Shown: positions 1 to 8,860 of the stretch, in pieces
Numbering within the stretch: the stretch's first letter is position 1
Layout: each line of letters opens with the position of its first letter
NCBI GenBank assembly: GCA_041390465.1
Contig: JAWKPW010000048.1
Coordinates: forward strand, 1 to 41,865
Source: JAABRU01 sp041390465
Lineage (GTDB): Bacteria; Desulfobacterota; Desulfobacteria; Desulfobacterales; Desulfococcaceae
DNA length: 41,865 bases
Direction of reading: 5' to 3'
Program-made: the position numbers and the translations under genes
The notes under the pieces: generated by a model
What the model saw: the letters and a program-made list of their open reading frames with translations, nothing else
Told to the model about the DNA's origin: nothing
The model's database searches: none

Positions 1-818
1 GCTCTTTCAAGGGATTCCAACGGCGTGGCTGCCCGATCCGTCAGGCGGTAGGTGGGATGAAAACGGCTGATGTGCCAGGGGGTTTCAGGCCCCAGTTCTT
101 TTGCAAGAAATGCGGCAAGAGCTTCCAACTCTGCGGGGGCATCATTCAATCCCGGAATCAGCAGAGTGGTCACTTCCACCAGAATGCCTTTGGCTTTCAT
201 AAGTCTGAGACTTTCTTTGACCGGCTCCAGTTTGGCACTGCAGTATTTTTTGTAAAAATCATTGCTGTATGCCTTGAGATCAATATTGGCTGCGTCCAAA
301 TAAGGTGCAAGCATTTCAATGCAGGCCGCACTCATGTATCCGTTGCTGACAAACACATTTTTTATGCCCCTTTCACGGGCCAGTTTTGCGGTTTCATACG
401 CAAATTCAAAATATACTGTGGGTTCGGTATAGGTATAGGCAATGCTTTGGCATCCGGTGCGCAGCGCGTCTGAAACCACTTCCTCCGGAGTGGCAGGATT
501 TCCCATAATCATGCCCCCGCGATCCGAGGGCATCTGGGCAATGTCCGCATTCTGACAGAAACGGCATCTGAAATTGCAGCCCACAGTGGCAATGGAATAG
601 GACAGACTGCCGGGCAGCATGTGAAACAGGGGTTTTTTCTCAATGGGATCAATATGCCGGGCGATGAGTTTTCCATACACAAGGGAATGGAGAACCCCAT
701 CACGGTTTTCCCGCACCTGACAAATGCCCCGCGAACCTTTTTTTATCACACAGCCGTGGCTGCACAGACCGCATTTTGCACTGCCATCTTCCATTTTTTC
801 ATACAGATATGCTTCCAT
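1..818 (-). CDS. amrS: AmmeMemoRadiSam-system radical SAM enzyme, 3'-truncated by window edge
   Basis: Partial gene; the first 272 codons are present and the C-terminus lies beyond position 1. The radical SAM cluster motif is visible as CNFRCRFCQN (CxxxCxxC). An extra N-terminal cysteine group (CGLCSHGC) follows the start ATG at 816-818. The last readable stretch, WHISRFHPTYRLTD, is typical of the AmrS/PflA-like branch. AmrS proteins accompany AmmeMemoRadiSam (Memo/AMMECR1) proteins; the substrate is not established. The start overlaps the 3' end of the upstream methyltransferase by 20 bp, so the two are probably co-transcribed. A Shine-Dalgarno-like GGAGTGAGG lies just upstream. Family assignment is fairly sure; the biological role is not. 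Confidence 0.85.
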   Translation of the reverse strand, partial: MEAYLYEKMEDGSAKCGLCSHGCVIKKGSRGICQVRENRDGVLHSLVYGKLIARHIDPIEKKPLFHMLPGSLSYSIATVGCNFRCRFCQNADIAQMPSDRGGMIMGNPATPEEVVSDALRTGCQSIAYTYTEPTVYFEFAYETAKLARERGIKNVFVSNGYMSAACIEMLAPYLDAANIDLKAYSNDFYKKYCSAKLEPVKESLRLMKAKGILVEVTTLLIPGLNDAPAELEALAAFLAKELGPETPWHISRFHPTYRLTDRAATPLESLER

Positions 819-1590
819 TTTCCTCACTCCTTTTGCTTCTTGCCAGCCCGGCCACGGTTCCGGCAGCGGGCCTGGGACTGCGTTTGAGTTCCAGAGGACG
901 GGTTCTGAACCGGGGAACCGGAATGACGGTCATGCCGATAAAGGGACTGATCGGATTTTTGCTGATAAGCTCAGCATATCCGGACTTGCGGAAAAAACGG
1001 CCAAAGGGTATGGGAACAAGGTTTGCCGAGCGCCAGGAAAAAGGGACATTTCCCACCAAAGTCCGGGTCATGCGCTTCATCTGCCAGACGGTAAAGAGAT
1101 TCGCATTGCTCCAGATATTCCGGGTAAAAAGACGGACGGTCCGCAGCCGGGAGGCTCTGAGCGAGTGCCGGTTCAGTATGCCGATGAACACTTTGTCTTT
1201 TGCCACGCGGAAAGCCTCTTCCATTGCTTTGAGCGGGTCATCTGCAAATTCAAGGGTGTTTGAAAGGCAGACATAGGTGAAGGCATTGTCATCAAAGGGA
1301 AGATCCTCAGCCGCGCCCCGATGGAGATCAGCCCGATTTCCCATTTTCCCGGATGCCAGTGCAAGCATGGGCTCAGAAGGATCCAGACCGGTCACCTGCA
1401 ATCCCGCTTCTGAGAGAGCCGCAAGCCCTTCTCCTGTTCCGCATCCGATATCCAGCACGGTCTGCCCTTTGAGCGGATGCAGCATCCGGCACATCACACG
1501 GTTCTCCATCTGTATCTGAGCCCGGAGACCCGGATTTTCCATGCGCCGCTCCCATGCACTCGCATCATTGTATGTAAATACATATCCCAT
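799..1590 (-). CDS. Class I SAM-dependent methyltransferase (Methyltransf_11 type)
   Basis: The SAM-binding motif I is clear (VLDIGCGTGEG), followed by the acidic motif II region (VTGLDPSEPML) and a post-motif consistent with Methyltransf_11. I place the start at MGYVFTYNDASAWE (ATG at 1588-1590), because the longer reading frame up to 1662 adds low-information residues. The product would be about 263 residues. It is the first gene of a two-gene minus-strand unit with the AmrS-like gene. The substrate cannot be told from sequence. The C-terminal 30 residues are rich in Arg and Ser and look variable. Confidence 0.8.
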   Translation of the reverse strand: MGYVFTYNDASAWERRMENPGLRAQIQMENRVMCRMLHPLKGQTVLDIGCGTGEGLAALSEAGLQVTGLDPSEPMLALASGKMGNRADLHRGAAEDLPFDDNAFTYVCLSNTLEFADDPLKAMEEAFRVAKDKVFIGILNRHSLRASRLRTVRLFTRNIWSNANLFTVWQMKRMTRTLVGNVPFSWRSANLVPIPFGRFFRKSGYAELISKNPISPFIGMTVIPVPRFRTRPLELKRSPRPAAGTVAGLARSKRSEENGSISV

Positions 1591-2015
1591 AACCGCTATG
1601 CCATTGCCTCTTATGTCCAAGTCTGCCCCGGATCCAGCCTCTTTCTTCGGGCAGAAGTTCATTTTTGACGGACAGGGACCCGGATGCGGACAGAAACTTT
1701 CTCTGTGAAAAACCTGCGGTGAATACAGGAAAAATCAGAACGGGGCCCTGCTGTTTCCGGCGAAGTTCTGTCAGCAAACACTGATCTGCCGCTCTTTTGC
1801 CTTTTTTCCGGAAGTGAAATGTATTATGGATATATAGTACAGGCATTCCCCTGCTGCAACTGTTTTTCAAAAAAGAATGCCGCATTCTGTCCGGAAAAAG
1901 ACAATCTGCCTCCGCTGTTTTGCAGGGAACTCATAATTAAGGATTGATTCCGAATGATTTTTTTGATACACAATGTAAATTTTGCCATACCGTCAACCCT
2001 TGGAAAGGAAAAAGA
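1591..2015. other. Divergent intergenic region between the methyltransferase and resB
   Basis: A 425-bp gap between divergently transcribed genes, so promoters for both should lie here; I see no convincing sigma-70 pair. A 42-codon plus-strand frame (1819-1947) contains several cysteines (CCNC near its middle) and has GGAAG upstream. It has no recognisable relative, so it is not called as a gene. Confidence 0.4.
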
Positions 2016-3453
2016 ATGAAAGAAGCAGAGCGCTTATCTGTTTTCGACAATATATGGAAATTTTTTGCCTCTGTGCGTCTGACAGTGGTGGTGCTGATGA
2101 GTCTGGCAGCCGCATCGGTCATCGGAACCCTGATTCCCCAGAATGAAAGTCATGAAGCCTATTTCCGCAAATACGGAGAAGTCCTGTACCGGACTTTTTA
2201 TGCACTGGATTTTTTTGATATGTACCATTCCTGGTGGTTCCGTCTGCTGATTCTGATCCTGACCGCCAATATTGTGGTATGCTCCTTTGACCGGCTCTCC
2301 TCCCTGTGGAAAATCGTGTTTGTCAGGGAACCGGTCTTCCGTCTTTCCGGTTTCCGGAATTCTTCCCGCAAATCTGAATTCACAACCGGCCGATCTGCCG
2401 GAGATCTGAAACAGGATATTGCATCCCATCTGGGAAAGCATTTCGGATATGTGAGCGCGGAGGATACAGAGACAGGATACTGCATTTTTGCTGAAAAGGG
2501 ACGGTGGACACGGCTGGGAGTCTATATTGTTCATTTCAGCATTGTCCTGCTGCTGGCAGGCAGTCTGATCGGCTCCATTTTCGGATTTGAGGGATTTGTG
2601 AACATTCCCAGAAGGCGAGTCTGTCACCGGCATCCGTCTGCGGGATTCGGACCAAAACCCATGCCCTGGGATCCCGGAAATCCGGTGTGAGGATTTTGAT
2701 GTGGTTTTATGAGACCGGACACAAGAATTTCGCTCCCGTCTGGTGATTCTGGAAGACAGCGGGGAGGTTCTGACAAAAGTTATTATTGTCAATGATCCCC
2801 TTCGTTACAGGGGCATCAATATCTTTCAGTCCAGTTACGGGAAAATCCCGTCAACGCCCCGCTTTTCTGACAAAGAGGGAATCACACTCTCTTTTGCAAG
2901 CAGATCCTCCGGCATGATTTACAAAAAAAAGGTTTATAAAAATCAGCCGGTTGAGATTCCCGAAGGAGGAGGAAGCTTTGTTCTTCAGGATTTGCTTCCT
3001 TCCTACATGTTCATGGGGCAGAGAGACCTGGGGGCAACCTATATCGGAACTCTTACGCAGCCAGACGGCACAGCCTCAGAAGTTCATCTTCCTGTCCGTT
3101 TTCCCCGGTTTGACAAAATGCGGCAGGGAACAGATTTCACCATTGCGGTTGAACAGACAGACATTGATATGACAGAGAAATATTATACCGGGCTGCAGGT
3201 GACTCATGATCCCGGTGTGCTGCCTGTGTATGCCGGATTCATTTTCATCATTTTCGGCTGTTATGTCACTTTTTTCATGTCCCATCAGCGCGTGTGTGCG
3301 GAAGTGGTTCAGAAGGAAGGGGGCAGCCGGGTAATCATAAGCGGTTCAGCCAATAAAAATCCTCTGGGAATGGAGAATCTGGTCAGGAAGATTTCTCTGG
3401 AACTGGCCCGAAAAGAGGACGGCAAAATGGTGCTGGCTGAAGAAATCTGTTGA
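2016..3453 (+). pseudogene. resB: resB, cytochrome c biogenesis protein, frameshifted
   Basis: ResB works with CcsA (CcsB) in system II cytochrome c maturation, delivering and reducing apocytochrome and haem at the periplasmic face. The start is ATG 2016 after GGAAAGGAAAAAGA. The N-terminal part shows the ResB signature (FDNIWKFFASVRLTVVVLMSL, GTLIPQN) and membrane segments near residues 20-40, 70-90 and 170-190. The frame breaks by one extra base near 2610 (after FVNIP). The new frame reads EGESVTGIRLRDSD and then meets a TGA at 2710-2712. An FYETG-like match in the neighbouring frame at 2705-2719 suggests a second compensated indel. The frame then runs on through RSRLVILED, NDPLRYRGINIFQSSYG and a final membrane helix to 3453. 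Either a real broken gene or sequence error; the rest of the operon is intact. Confidence 0.8.
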
Positions 3454-3547
3454 TGTTTGTTCCCGTGTGTCGTAAAAAGGGAACTTCAGAGTCACCGGTA
3501 AATACGGAAATTTTCCCGGACCAGTCAGTTCATACGGAGAAAATGCA

Positions 3548-4732
3548 ATGAAATGCCCCATATGCGGAAGCGAAAATGTCACCCGTTCCCACAGGAAGGG
3601 AATGGAAAGGATCAGCAGATTCATTTCCCTCAGAACGCCTTACCGTTGCAGGGAATGCTGGAGCAGATTCTGGGAGTTTGAAAATCCTTTCGGCAATACA
3701 GTCGCAAAGATCGCGGGGGGCGGCATTCTGTGCCTGCTGATTCTGGGGCTTGCATGGTATTTCCTGCCCCGCGGGGAAGAGACTTCCTGGCAGGCGGTTC
3801 AGCGGAACGTCGGAGCAGTGCCGGAATCCGGTCCCCAGGAATCTGAAAGGGAGACATCCTCTTCGGACGCGGCCCCCCATCCACAGACGGATCAGGTCAG
3901 AAATCAGGCCAAAACAGAGGGAAATGGCAAAAAATCCGCAGAAATTCCCACTCCCTCAATAGCTGTCCCTGAAGCGGGAAAAGCAGAAACAGGGGATGCG
4001 GCTCCTTTGGGAGCACCTTCCGCGGATTCCGGAGTCATCTCCATTTCTCCAAAACCGGCATCCGAATCCCGTGAAAAAGAGGAAGTTCCCCCCTTATCTG
4101 AAAAAAGTGAAAAAGGGGAAGAACTTCCGGAAAGCGGGACTGCGGAAACCGCTTCATCCCAACTCCCGGAGAAAAAAGAGGAATCTGAGCAAATATCCGT
4201 ATCTGTCCTGCCGGAAAGCGCAAAAACGGAAACAGCGGCATCTGATGCGGAAACAGCCGGGGAAAAGCCTGTGCCGGAAGTCCCCGGTGAATCTCTGCTG
4301 ACCGGAGAAAAGGAACCGGCGCAGGCCGTGAAAGCCGCAGAAACAGTTCCCCCGGCTCCCGATCCCGAGTCTGGCAGTGCGGAAACAGCGGTTTCAGAGC
4401 CTGTTTCCTTCCGTGAACTGAAAACGGTCAAAACCGAATCGGAAAAAGATTTTTTCAGGATTGAGATTGTGACAGACGGGCCTGTGCGGGACTATGCCTT
4501 TTTTCATCTCAAATCTCCGCCCAAACTGGTGGTGGATCTGCCGGGGAAATGGAAGCACCGGGGCGATGCCCTTTTCAAAGTCAGAGACAGCAGGGTATCC
4601 CGGGTGAGAGTCGGTCAGCATCCGGATTTTATCCGTGTGGTTCTGGATCTGAAAATCAAATCAGCAGTAAAACCTGCATGTTCAAGTACGGATCAGGGGC
4701 TGACAGTGACCCTCAGCCGGAAGGCGGAATAA
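3548..4732 (+). CDS. Zinc-ribbon, single-membrane-span protein with C-terminal AMIN domain
   Basis: A 394-residue protein in three parts. Residues 1-45 hold a zinc-ribbon-like pattern (CPICGS and CRECW). Residues about 56-75 are a membrane helix (GILCLLILGLAWYFLP). A long Glu/Ser/Pro/Ala-rich linker of about 210 residues follows. The last 100 residues resemble an AMIN domain (FRIEIVTDGPVRDYAFF, PPKLVVDLPG, VRVGQHPDFIRVVLDL), a fold that binds cell-envelope polymers or secretin partners. The topology implied is a cytoplasmic zinc ribbon and a periplasmic AMIN domain. It sits between resB and ccsA with the same orientation, so it may be co-expressed with cytochrome maturation, but no functional link is known to me. 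Confidence 0.75.
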   Translation: MKCPICGSENVTRSHRKGMERISRFISLRTPYRCRECWSRFWEFENPFGNTVAKIAGGGILCLLILGLAWYFLPRGEETSWQAVQRNVGAVPESGPQESERETSSSDAAPHPQTDQVRNQAKTEGNGKKSAEIPTPSIAVPEAGKAETGDAAPLGAPSADSGVISISPKPASESREKEEVPPLSEKSEKGEELPESGTAETASSQLPEKKEESEQISVSVLPESAKTETAASDAETAGEKPVPEVPGESLLTGEKEPAQAVKAAETVPPAPDPESGSAETAVSEPVSFRELKTVKTESEKDFFRIEIVTDGPVRDYAFFHLKSPPKLVVDLPGKWKHRGDALFKVRDSRVSRVRVGQHPDFIRVVLDLKIKSAVKPACSSTDQGLTVTLSRKAE

Positions 4733-4823
4733 AAAAATTTCATCCCACAGCTCTCTGAGCGAAACAGGGGATAAGGAAAAAAACAGTTTTTTTGTTTACA
4801 ATTCATTTTTCAGAGGTTGCAAG

Positions 4824-5660
4824 ATGAACAGTTCCATAATATTATCCATCATCACATTCATTTACGGATTCTCAGCGGTACTTTACATTTCCCAGTGGAT
4901 ATTCCGGACAGAAAAGCCGGGAAAACTGGCAACCTGGGCAGCGGTTATTGGGGGAACGGGAAATCTCATAGGCATTCTTCTGCGCTGGATCGAATCCTAC
5001 CAACTGGGATTCGGACATGCACCCCTGTCCAATATGTATGAATCCCTGGTTTTCTTTGCCTGCTCCATTGCCTTTATCTATGTTTTTGTGGAATACCGTT
5101 ACAAAAACAGACTCATCGGCGCATTTGCCATGCCCATTGCCTTTCTCGCAATGGCCTATGCCTCTCTTTCTCCCAATATCAGTGATCGGATTCAGCCGCT
5201 GATTCCGGCTTTGAAAAGCAACTGGCTCATCGCACATGTCATCACCTGCTTTCTGGGATATGCGGGCTTTGCCATTGCTTTCGGCATCAGCATCATGTAC
5301 ATTCTCCGGCAGAGGGAACAGACAGGCACTTCTCTGTCTGTCCGTCTTCCGGGTCCGGAAGAACTTGATGATCTGACCCACAAAATGGTGCAGTTCGGAT
5401 TTCTCTTTCTTTCGGTGGGCATCATCACCGGCGCGGTATGGGCCAACTCGGCCTGGGGACGTTACTGGGGATGGGATCCCAAAGAGACTTGGTCTCTGAT
5501 TACATGGTTCATTTACGCGGGACTGCTCCATGCCCGGCTTATGCGGGGCTGGCATGGCAGAAAAATAGCCTATATTTCCATCATCGGATTCATGGCTGTG
5601 CTTTTCACGTATTTCGGTGTGAACCTTCTGCCCGGACTGCACAGCTACAGCACACAGTGA
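4824..5660 (+). CDS. ccsA: System II cytochrome c haem-lyase membrane subunit CcsA (CcsB)
   Basis: A 278-residue integral membrane protein with about eight hydrophobic segments. It contains the haem-handling WWD-type signature, here WGRYWGWDPKETWSLITW near residues 212-229, plus conserved histidines (FGHAPLSNMYESL, AHVITCFLGYAG, GLLHARL). It exports and presents haem to apocytochrome together with ResB. Start ATG 4824 is preceded by AGAGG. It lies immediately upstream of the five-CXXCH cytochrome of the Qrc operon, an obvious client. Unlike its resB partner it is uninterrupted. Confidence 0.92.
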   Translation: MNSSIILSIITFIYGFSAVLYISQWIFRTEKPGKLATWAAVIGGTGNLIGILLRWIESYQLGFGHAPLSNMYESLVFFACSIAFIYVFVEYRYKNRLIGAFAMPIAFLAMAYASLSPNISDRIQPLIPALKSNWLIAHVITCFLGYAGFAIAFGISIMYILRQREQTGTSLSVRLPGPEELDDLTHKMVQFGFLFLSVGIITGAVWANSAWGRYWGWDPKETWSLITWFIYAGLLHARLMRGWHGRKIAYISIIGFMAVLFTYFGVNLLPGLHSYSTQ

Positions 5661-5665
5661 TTTCT

Positions 5666-5737
5666 CCTTGACAAAAACGGACGCAGCAGGTACAGAACAC
5701 CCCTGTCTGTTCTTTCCTTTTGTGTCCTTTGTCAAGG
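5666..5737. other. Large inverted repeat between ccsA and qrcA
   Basis: Ten-base arms CCTTGACAAA (5666-5675) and TTTGTCAAGG (5728-5737) enclose a smaller pair, AGAACA (5694-5699) and TGTTCT (5708-5713). The structure lies right after the ccsA stop and before the putative qrc promoter. It could be a terminator-like or regulatory stem; there is no long T-run. Confidence 0.4.
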
Positions 5738-5758
5738 GTTTAGGCTGGTTGGTTGTTT

Positions 5759-5764
5759 TATAAT
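5759..5764 (+). promoter_or_regulatory. Possible -10 element of the qrc operon
   Basis: A perfect TATAAT lies 32 bases before the qrcA start codon. No good -35 hexamer stands 16-18 bases upstream, so a sigma-70 promoter is only suggested. Confidence 0.3.
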
Positions 5765-5795
5765 GTATTAATTTTAAACAGGTGACGGAGTTTGT

Positions 5796-6443
5796 ATGAG
5801 CGAATCAGAAGAGAAAGCAAAAAAGGGTTCCGGCAGCGGGGGATTTGCCATCCTCTTTTTTATTGTCGGACTGGCCGCAAGCCTGATTGTGGGATGGGTG
5901 ATTTTTCCGAAACTTCTCTATTCCCAGAAAAAGCAGCCTTTTGACTTCAACCATGCACTGCACAATGAACTGGTGGACAACGGGTGTGAAAGCTGTCATT
6001 TCTTCCGTGAGGACGGAAGTTATGCCGGTGTTCCAACTCTGGAGCAGTGCGCAGGATGTCATGAGGATGTGCAGGGGGAAACAGAGGATGAGGCCATATT
6101 CGTCAACGAATATGTGAAAAACGGAAGAGAAGTTCCCTGGCTGGTCTATTCCAGACAGCCGGACTGTGTGTTTTTCTCCCATGCCGCGCATGTCAAATCC
6201 GGCGGGATGGACTGCAAAACCTGCCACGGCCCCATCGGAGAATCGGAAAGTCTCAAGCCCTATGAGGAAAACCGGATCACAGGTTACAGTCGGGACATCT
6301 GGGGAAAAAATATCGCAGGTTTCAAAAAGAACACCTGGGACAGGATGAAGATGGATGACTGTTCGGAATGCCATGTGAAACTTGGGGTCAAACAGAACAG
6401 TGTTCAGACTGAAAAAGGGGCCTGTTTTGTCTGTCACAAATAA
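5796..6443 (+). CDS. qrcA: Qrc complex multihaem cytochrome c subunit QrcA
   Basis: A 215-residue protein anchored by an uncleaved N-terminal helix (residues about 17-38), with a periplasmic domain carrying five CXXCH haem-attachment motifs at residues 64-68, 85-89, 140-144, 189-193 and 210-214. In the Qrc complex this subunit exchanges electrons with periplasmic type I cytochrome c3, so that hydrogen and formate oxidation can reduce menaquinone. The gene order cytochrome, molybdopterin protein, Fe-S protein, NrfD identifies it. From memory, Desulfovibrio QrcA is described as a hexahaem protein; here I count five canonical motifs. A cysteine at 124 (CVFFSH) is not a standard site. Confidence 0.9.
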   Translation: MSESEEKAKKGSGSGGFAILFFIVGLAASLIVGWVIFPKLLYSQKKQPFDFNHALHNELVDNGCESCHFFREDGSYAGVPTLEQCAGCHEDVQGETEDEAIFVNEYVKNGREVPWLVYSRQPDCVFFSHAAHVKSGGMDCKTCHGPIGESESLKPYEENRITGYSRDIWGKNIAGFKKNTWDRMKMDDCSECHVKLGVKQNSVQTEKGACFVCHK

Positions 6444-6470
6444 CTATCAGGTTTTGAGGGGTGGAATTTT

Positions 6471-8696
6471 ATGAAAATCGACAGAAGAAGTTTCTTGTCT
6501 CTGGGGGTGGGTGCAGGAGCCGGAATTGCCCTTTCGCCCCTGCCCTGGAAACTTACGGATGATCTTTCGATATGGACCCAGATGTGGCCCTGGACACCGG
6601 TGCCGAAAGACGGTGAAACAAATTATGTGAATTCTGTCAGCACCCTGTGCCGGTGCGGCTGCGGCATCAAAGTGCGCAAAGTGGATGACAGGGCTGTCAA
6701 AATTGAGGGACAGGAAGGCTGGCCCGGCAGTGAAGGCAATGCCTGCGCGCTCTGCCTGTCCGGCATTCAACTGCTTTACAGTCCCAGTGCCATACAGATG
6801 CCCCTGAAGAATGTGGGCAAAAAAGGCGAACCTGTCTGGCAGCAGATTTCCTGGGACGCTGCCATCGGGGAAATCAAAGAAAAACTCTCCAAACTCAGAG
6901 AGGAAGGCAAATCCCATACGCTGGCCTGCATCACCGGTTCGGACAAGGGAACCGTGCCTGCCCTTTTCAGACGTTTTCTCAACGCATACGGATCTCCCAA
7001 TTTCATGACCATGCCCTCGTATGAGGACGCATATGAAACGGCCCTCAAACTTATGCACGGAACAGAATCCGCAGTGGGATTTGATCTGGAAAATTCCGAC
7101 TATGTCATCAGTTTCGGGGCAGGCATTTTGGACGGATGGGGCGCATCTGTGCGCATGTTCAAGGCCAGGAGCGCGTGGAAGGACAAAAAGGTGAAAGTGG
7201 TTCAGGCCGACCCCCGCCTTTCCAACACAGCCGCGAAAGCGGATCAGTGGCTGGCCATCAACCCCGGAACCGAATCTGTTCTGGCTTTGGGAATCGCTGC
7301 TGTCATTGTTTCAGAGAATCTGCACAGCAAAGAATTTGCAGAAAAATACGCGCAGGGTTTTGACATCTGGAAAAACTTTGTCACGGAAAAATATGCGCCC
7401 GGCACAGTTGCGCAGATCACGGGCATCAAAGAAGACGTGATTGCGGCAGTGGCCAAAGAATTTGCGGCAGCATCCGCGCCCATTGCCCTGTGCGGACGGG
7501 GACAGGGAAACACTCCGGGCAGTGTCCATGAATTCATGGCTGTTCATGCCCTCAATGCTTTGGTGGGCAGTGTCAACCGCAAAGGCGGCGTATGGGCCAT
7601 GCCAAAACAGGAATATGTGAACTGGCCCGAACCCGCTTTGGATGAAACTGCACAGAAAGGTCTGGCAGAAGCCAGAATTGACGGCGCGGGAAGTGAAAAA
7701 TATCCCCTGAGCAGATGCCTGACTGCCCGTCTGGCCGCAGTCATCAATGAGGCAGCGGATTCTCCGGTGCAGATGCTTTTTGTTTCCGGAGCCAATCCTG
7801 TTTATTCCCTGCCGGACAGCAAAGCCGTGAAGACCGCCTTTGCCAAAATTCCCTTTGTTGTCAGTTTTGCCTCCCATATGGATGAAACAGCGGAAATGGC
7901 AGATATTGTCCTGCCCTCTCACGGTCATCTGGAAAGATATGAAGATGTGCCTGCGGCTTTGGGAATGAACAAAACTGTCATCGGGCTGGCAAAACCCGTG
8001 ATCAAAGCGCAGCACAATACCCGTTATCCGGGCGACTGTCTGATTGCTCTGGCTCAGGCTCTGGGCGGCACTCTGGCAGAGGCATTTCACTGGTCAGGCT
8101 ATGAGGAATGTCTGGAAAAAACATTGGGTGACAAATGGGAAACCCTGAAGGAAAAAGGGTTTATTGCCGAAGATTGCAGCCCTCCGGACTGGAATCAGAG
8201 CTTTGCCTCCCAAAAATTTGTCTTTATGCCCGAAGCCTGCGCACAGGCAGCCAAAAGCGGATCTGCCGCAGCTCCCCAGATTGAGGGCGATGCAAACCGC
8301 TATCCCCTGATTCTTCTGCCGGTTGATTCCATGCGTCTGGCCTGCGGTCCTGTGGCAGATACGCCCTTTCTGATAAAAACCGTTTCAGACAAAATGCTCA
8401 GGGGCAAAGAGACTGTGATTGAAATCAACCCGGAAACCGCAGCCGGGCTGGGACTGTGTGAGGGAAAAACAGCCATCCTCACCACTCCCAAAGGTGAGGC
8501 AAAGGTCAAAGTCTGCCTGACCCAGAGCGTGGCTCCCGGCATTTTGGCAATGCCCAGAGGACTGGGGCACAGCGGCCCGGATGAATATATCGCGGGAAAA
8601 GGAACCAACTTCAACGAACTCATCGGCCCGGTGGAAGATCCGGTATCCGGTCTGGACGCAGCCTGGGGCATCCGGGCAAAATTGGCCAAAGCCTGA
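6471..8696 (+). CDS. qrcB: Qrc complex molybdopterin-oxidoreductase-family subunit QrcB
   Basis: A 741-residue protein with an N-terminal twin-arginine signal (DRRSFLSLG, residues 4-12), so it is exported folded to the periplasm. An Fe-S type cysteine cluster follows (LCRCGCG about residue 60, then NACALC about residue 86). The body resembles the DMSO-reductase family (GANPVYSLPDSKAV, ETAEMADIVLPSHGHLE, LAMPRGLGHSGPDEY). In the characterised Desulfovibrio Qrc complex this subunit is reported to lack a molybdenum cofactor and to have a structural role; whether that holds here is inference. It begins 27 bp after qrcA. The gap to qrcC is unusually long for this operon and filled with short repeats. 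Confidence 0.9.
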   Translation: MKIDRRSFLSLGVGAGAGIALSPLPWKLTDDLSIWTQMWPWTPVPKDGETNYVNSVSTLCRCGCGIKVRKVDDRAVKIEGQEGWPGSEGNACALCLSGIQLLYSPSAIQMPLKNVGKKGEPVWQQISWDAAIGEIKEKLSKLREEGKSHTLACITGSDKGTVPALFRRFLNAYGSPNFMTMPSYEDAYETALKLMHGTESAVGFDLENSDYVISFGAGILDGWGASVRMFKARSAWKDKKVKVVQADPRLSNTAAKADQWLAINPGTESVLALGIAAVIVSENLHSKEFAEKYAQGFDIWKNFVTEKYAPGTVAQITGIKEDVIAAVAKEFAAASAPIALCGRGQGNTPGSVHEFMAVHALNALVGSVNRKGGVWAMPKQEYVNWPEPALDETAQKGLAEARIDGAGSEKYPLSRCLTARLAAVINEAADSPVQMLFVSGANPVYSLPDSKAVKTAFAKIPFVVSFASHMDETAEMADIVLPSHGHLERYEDVPAALGMNKTVIGLAKPVIKAQHNTRYPGDCLIALAQALGGTLAEAFHWSGYEECLEKTLGDKWETLKEKGFIAEDCSPPDWNQSFASQKFVFMPEACAQAAKSGSAAAPQIEGDANRYPLILLPVDSMRLACGPVADTPFLIKTVSDKMLRGKETVIEINPETAAGLGLCEGKTAILTTPKGEAKVKVCLTQSVAPGILAMPRGLGHSGPDEYIAGKGTNFNELIGPVEDPVSGLDAAWGIRAKLAKA

Positions 8697-8699
8697 ATC

Positions 8700-8848
8700 A
8701 GTGAACAGTGAACAGTAATCAGTGAACAGCAATCAGTGAACAGTGACAGTGGAAGTGATTGAGATAAACAATCACTGACAACTGGCAACTGGCAACTGAC
8801 AACTGGCAACTGGCAACTGACAACTGACAACTGATAACTGATAACTGA
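8700..8848. repeat. Heptamer repeat arms forming an imperfect hairpin between qrcB and qrcC
   Basis: The left arm (8700-8753) repeats variants of CAGTGAA/CAGTAAT. The right arm (8772-8848) contains about ten tandem heptamers of the type AACTGRC/AACTGAT. The right arm is largely the reverse complement of the left, so a long imperfect stem could form in the operon transcript, ending a few bases before the qrcC ribosome-binding site. Such heptamer tracts resemble the short tandemly repeated sequences known from cyanobacteria. Confidence 0.85.
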
Positions 8849-8860
8849 AATGAGGTTCTG

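Noticed and set aside
1819..1947. 42-codon Cys-containing frame
   Set aside because: Weak ribosome-binding site and no recognisable relatives; its length is within chance.
2710..2712. Selenocysteine codon in resB
   Set aside because: A frameshift is also needed upstream, no SECIS-like hairpin follows, and ResB is not a selenoprotein family.
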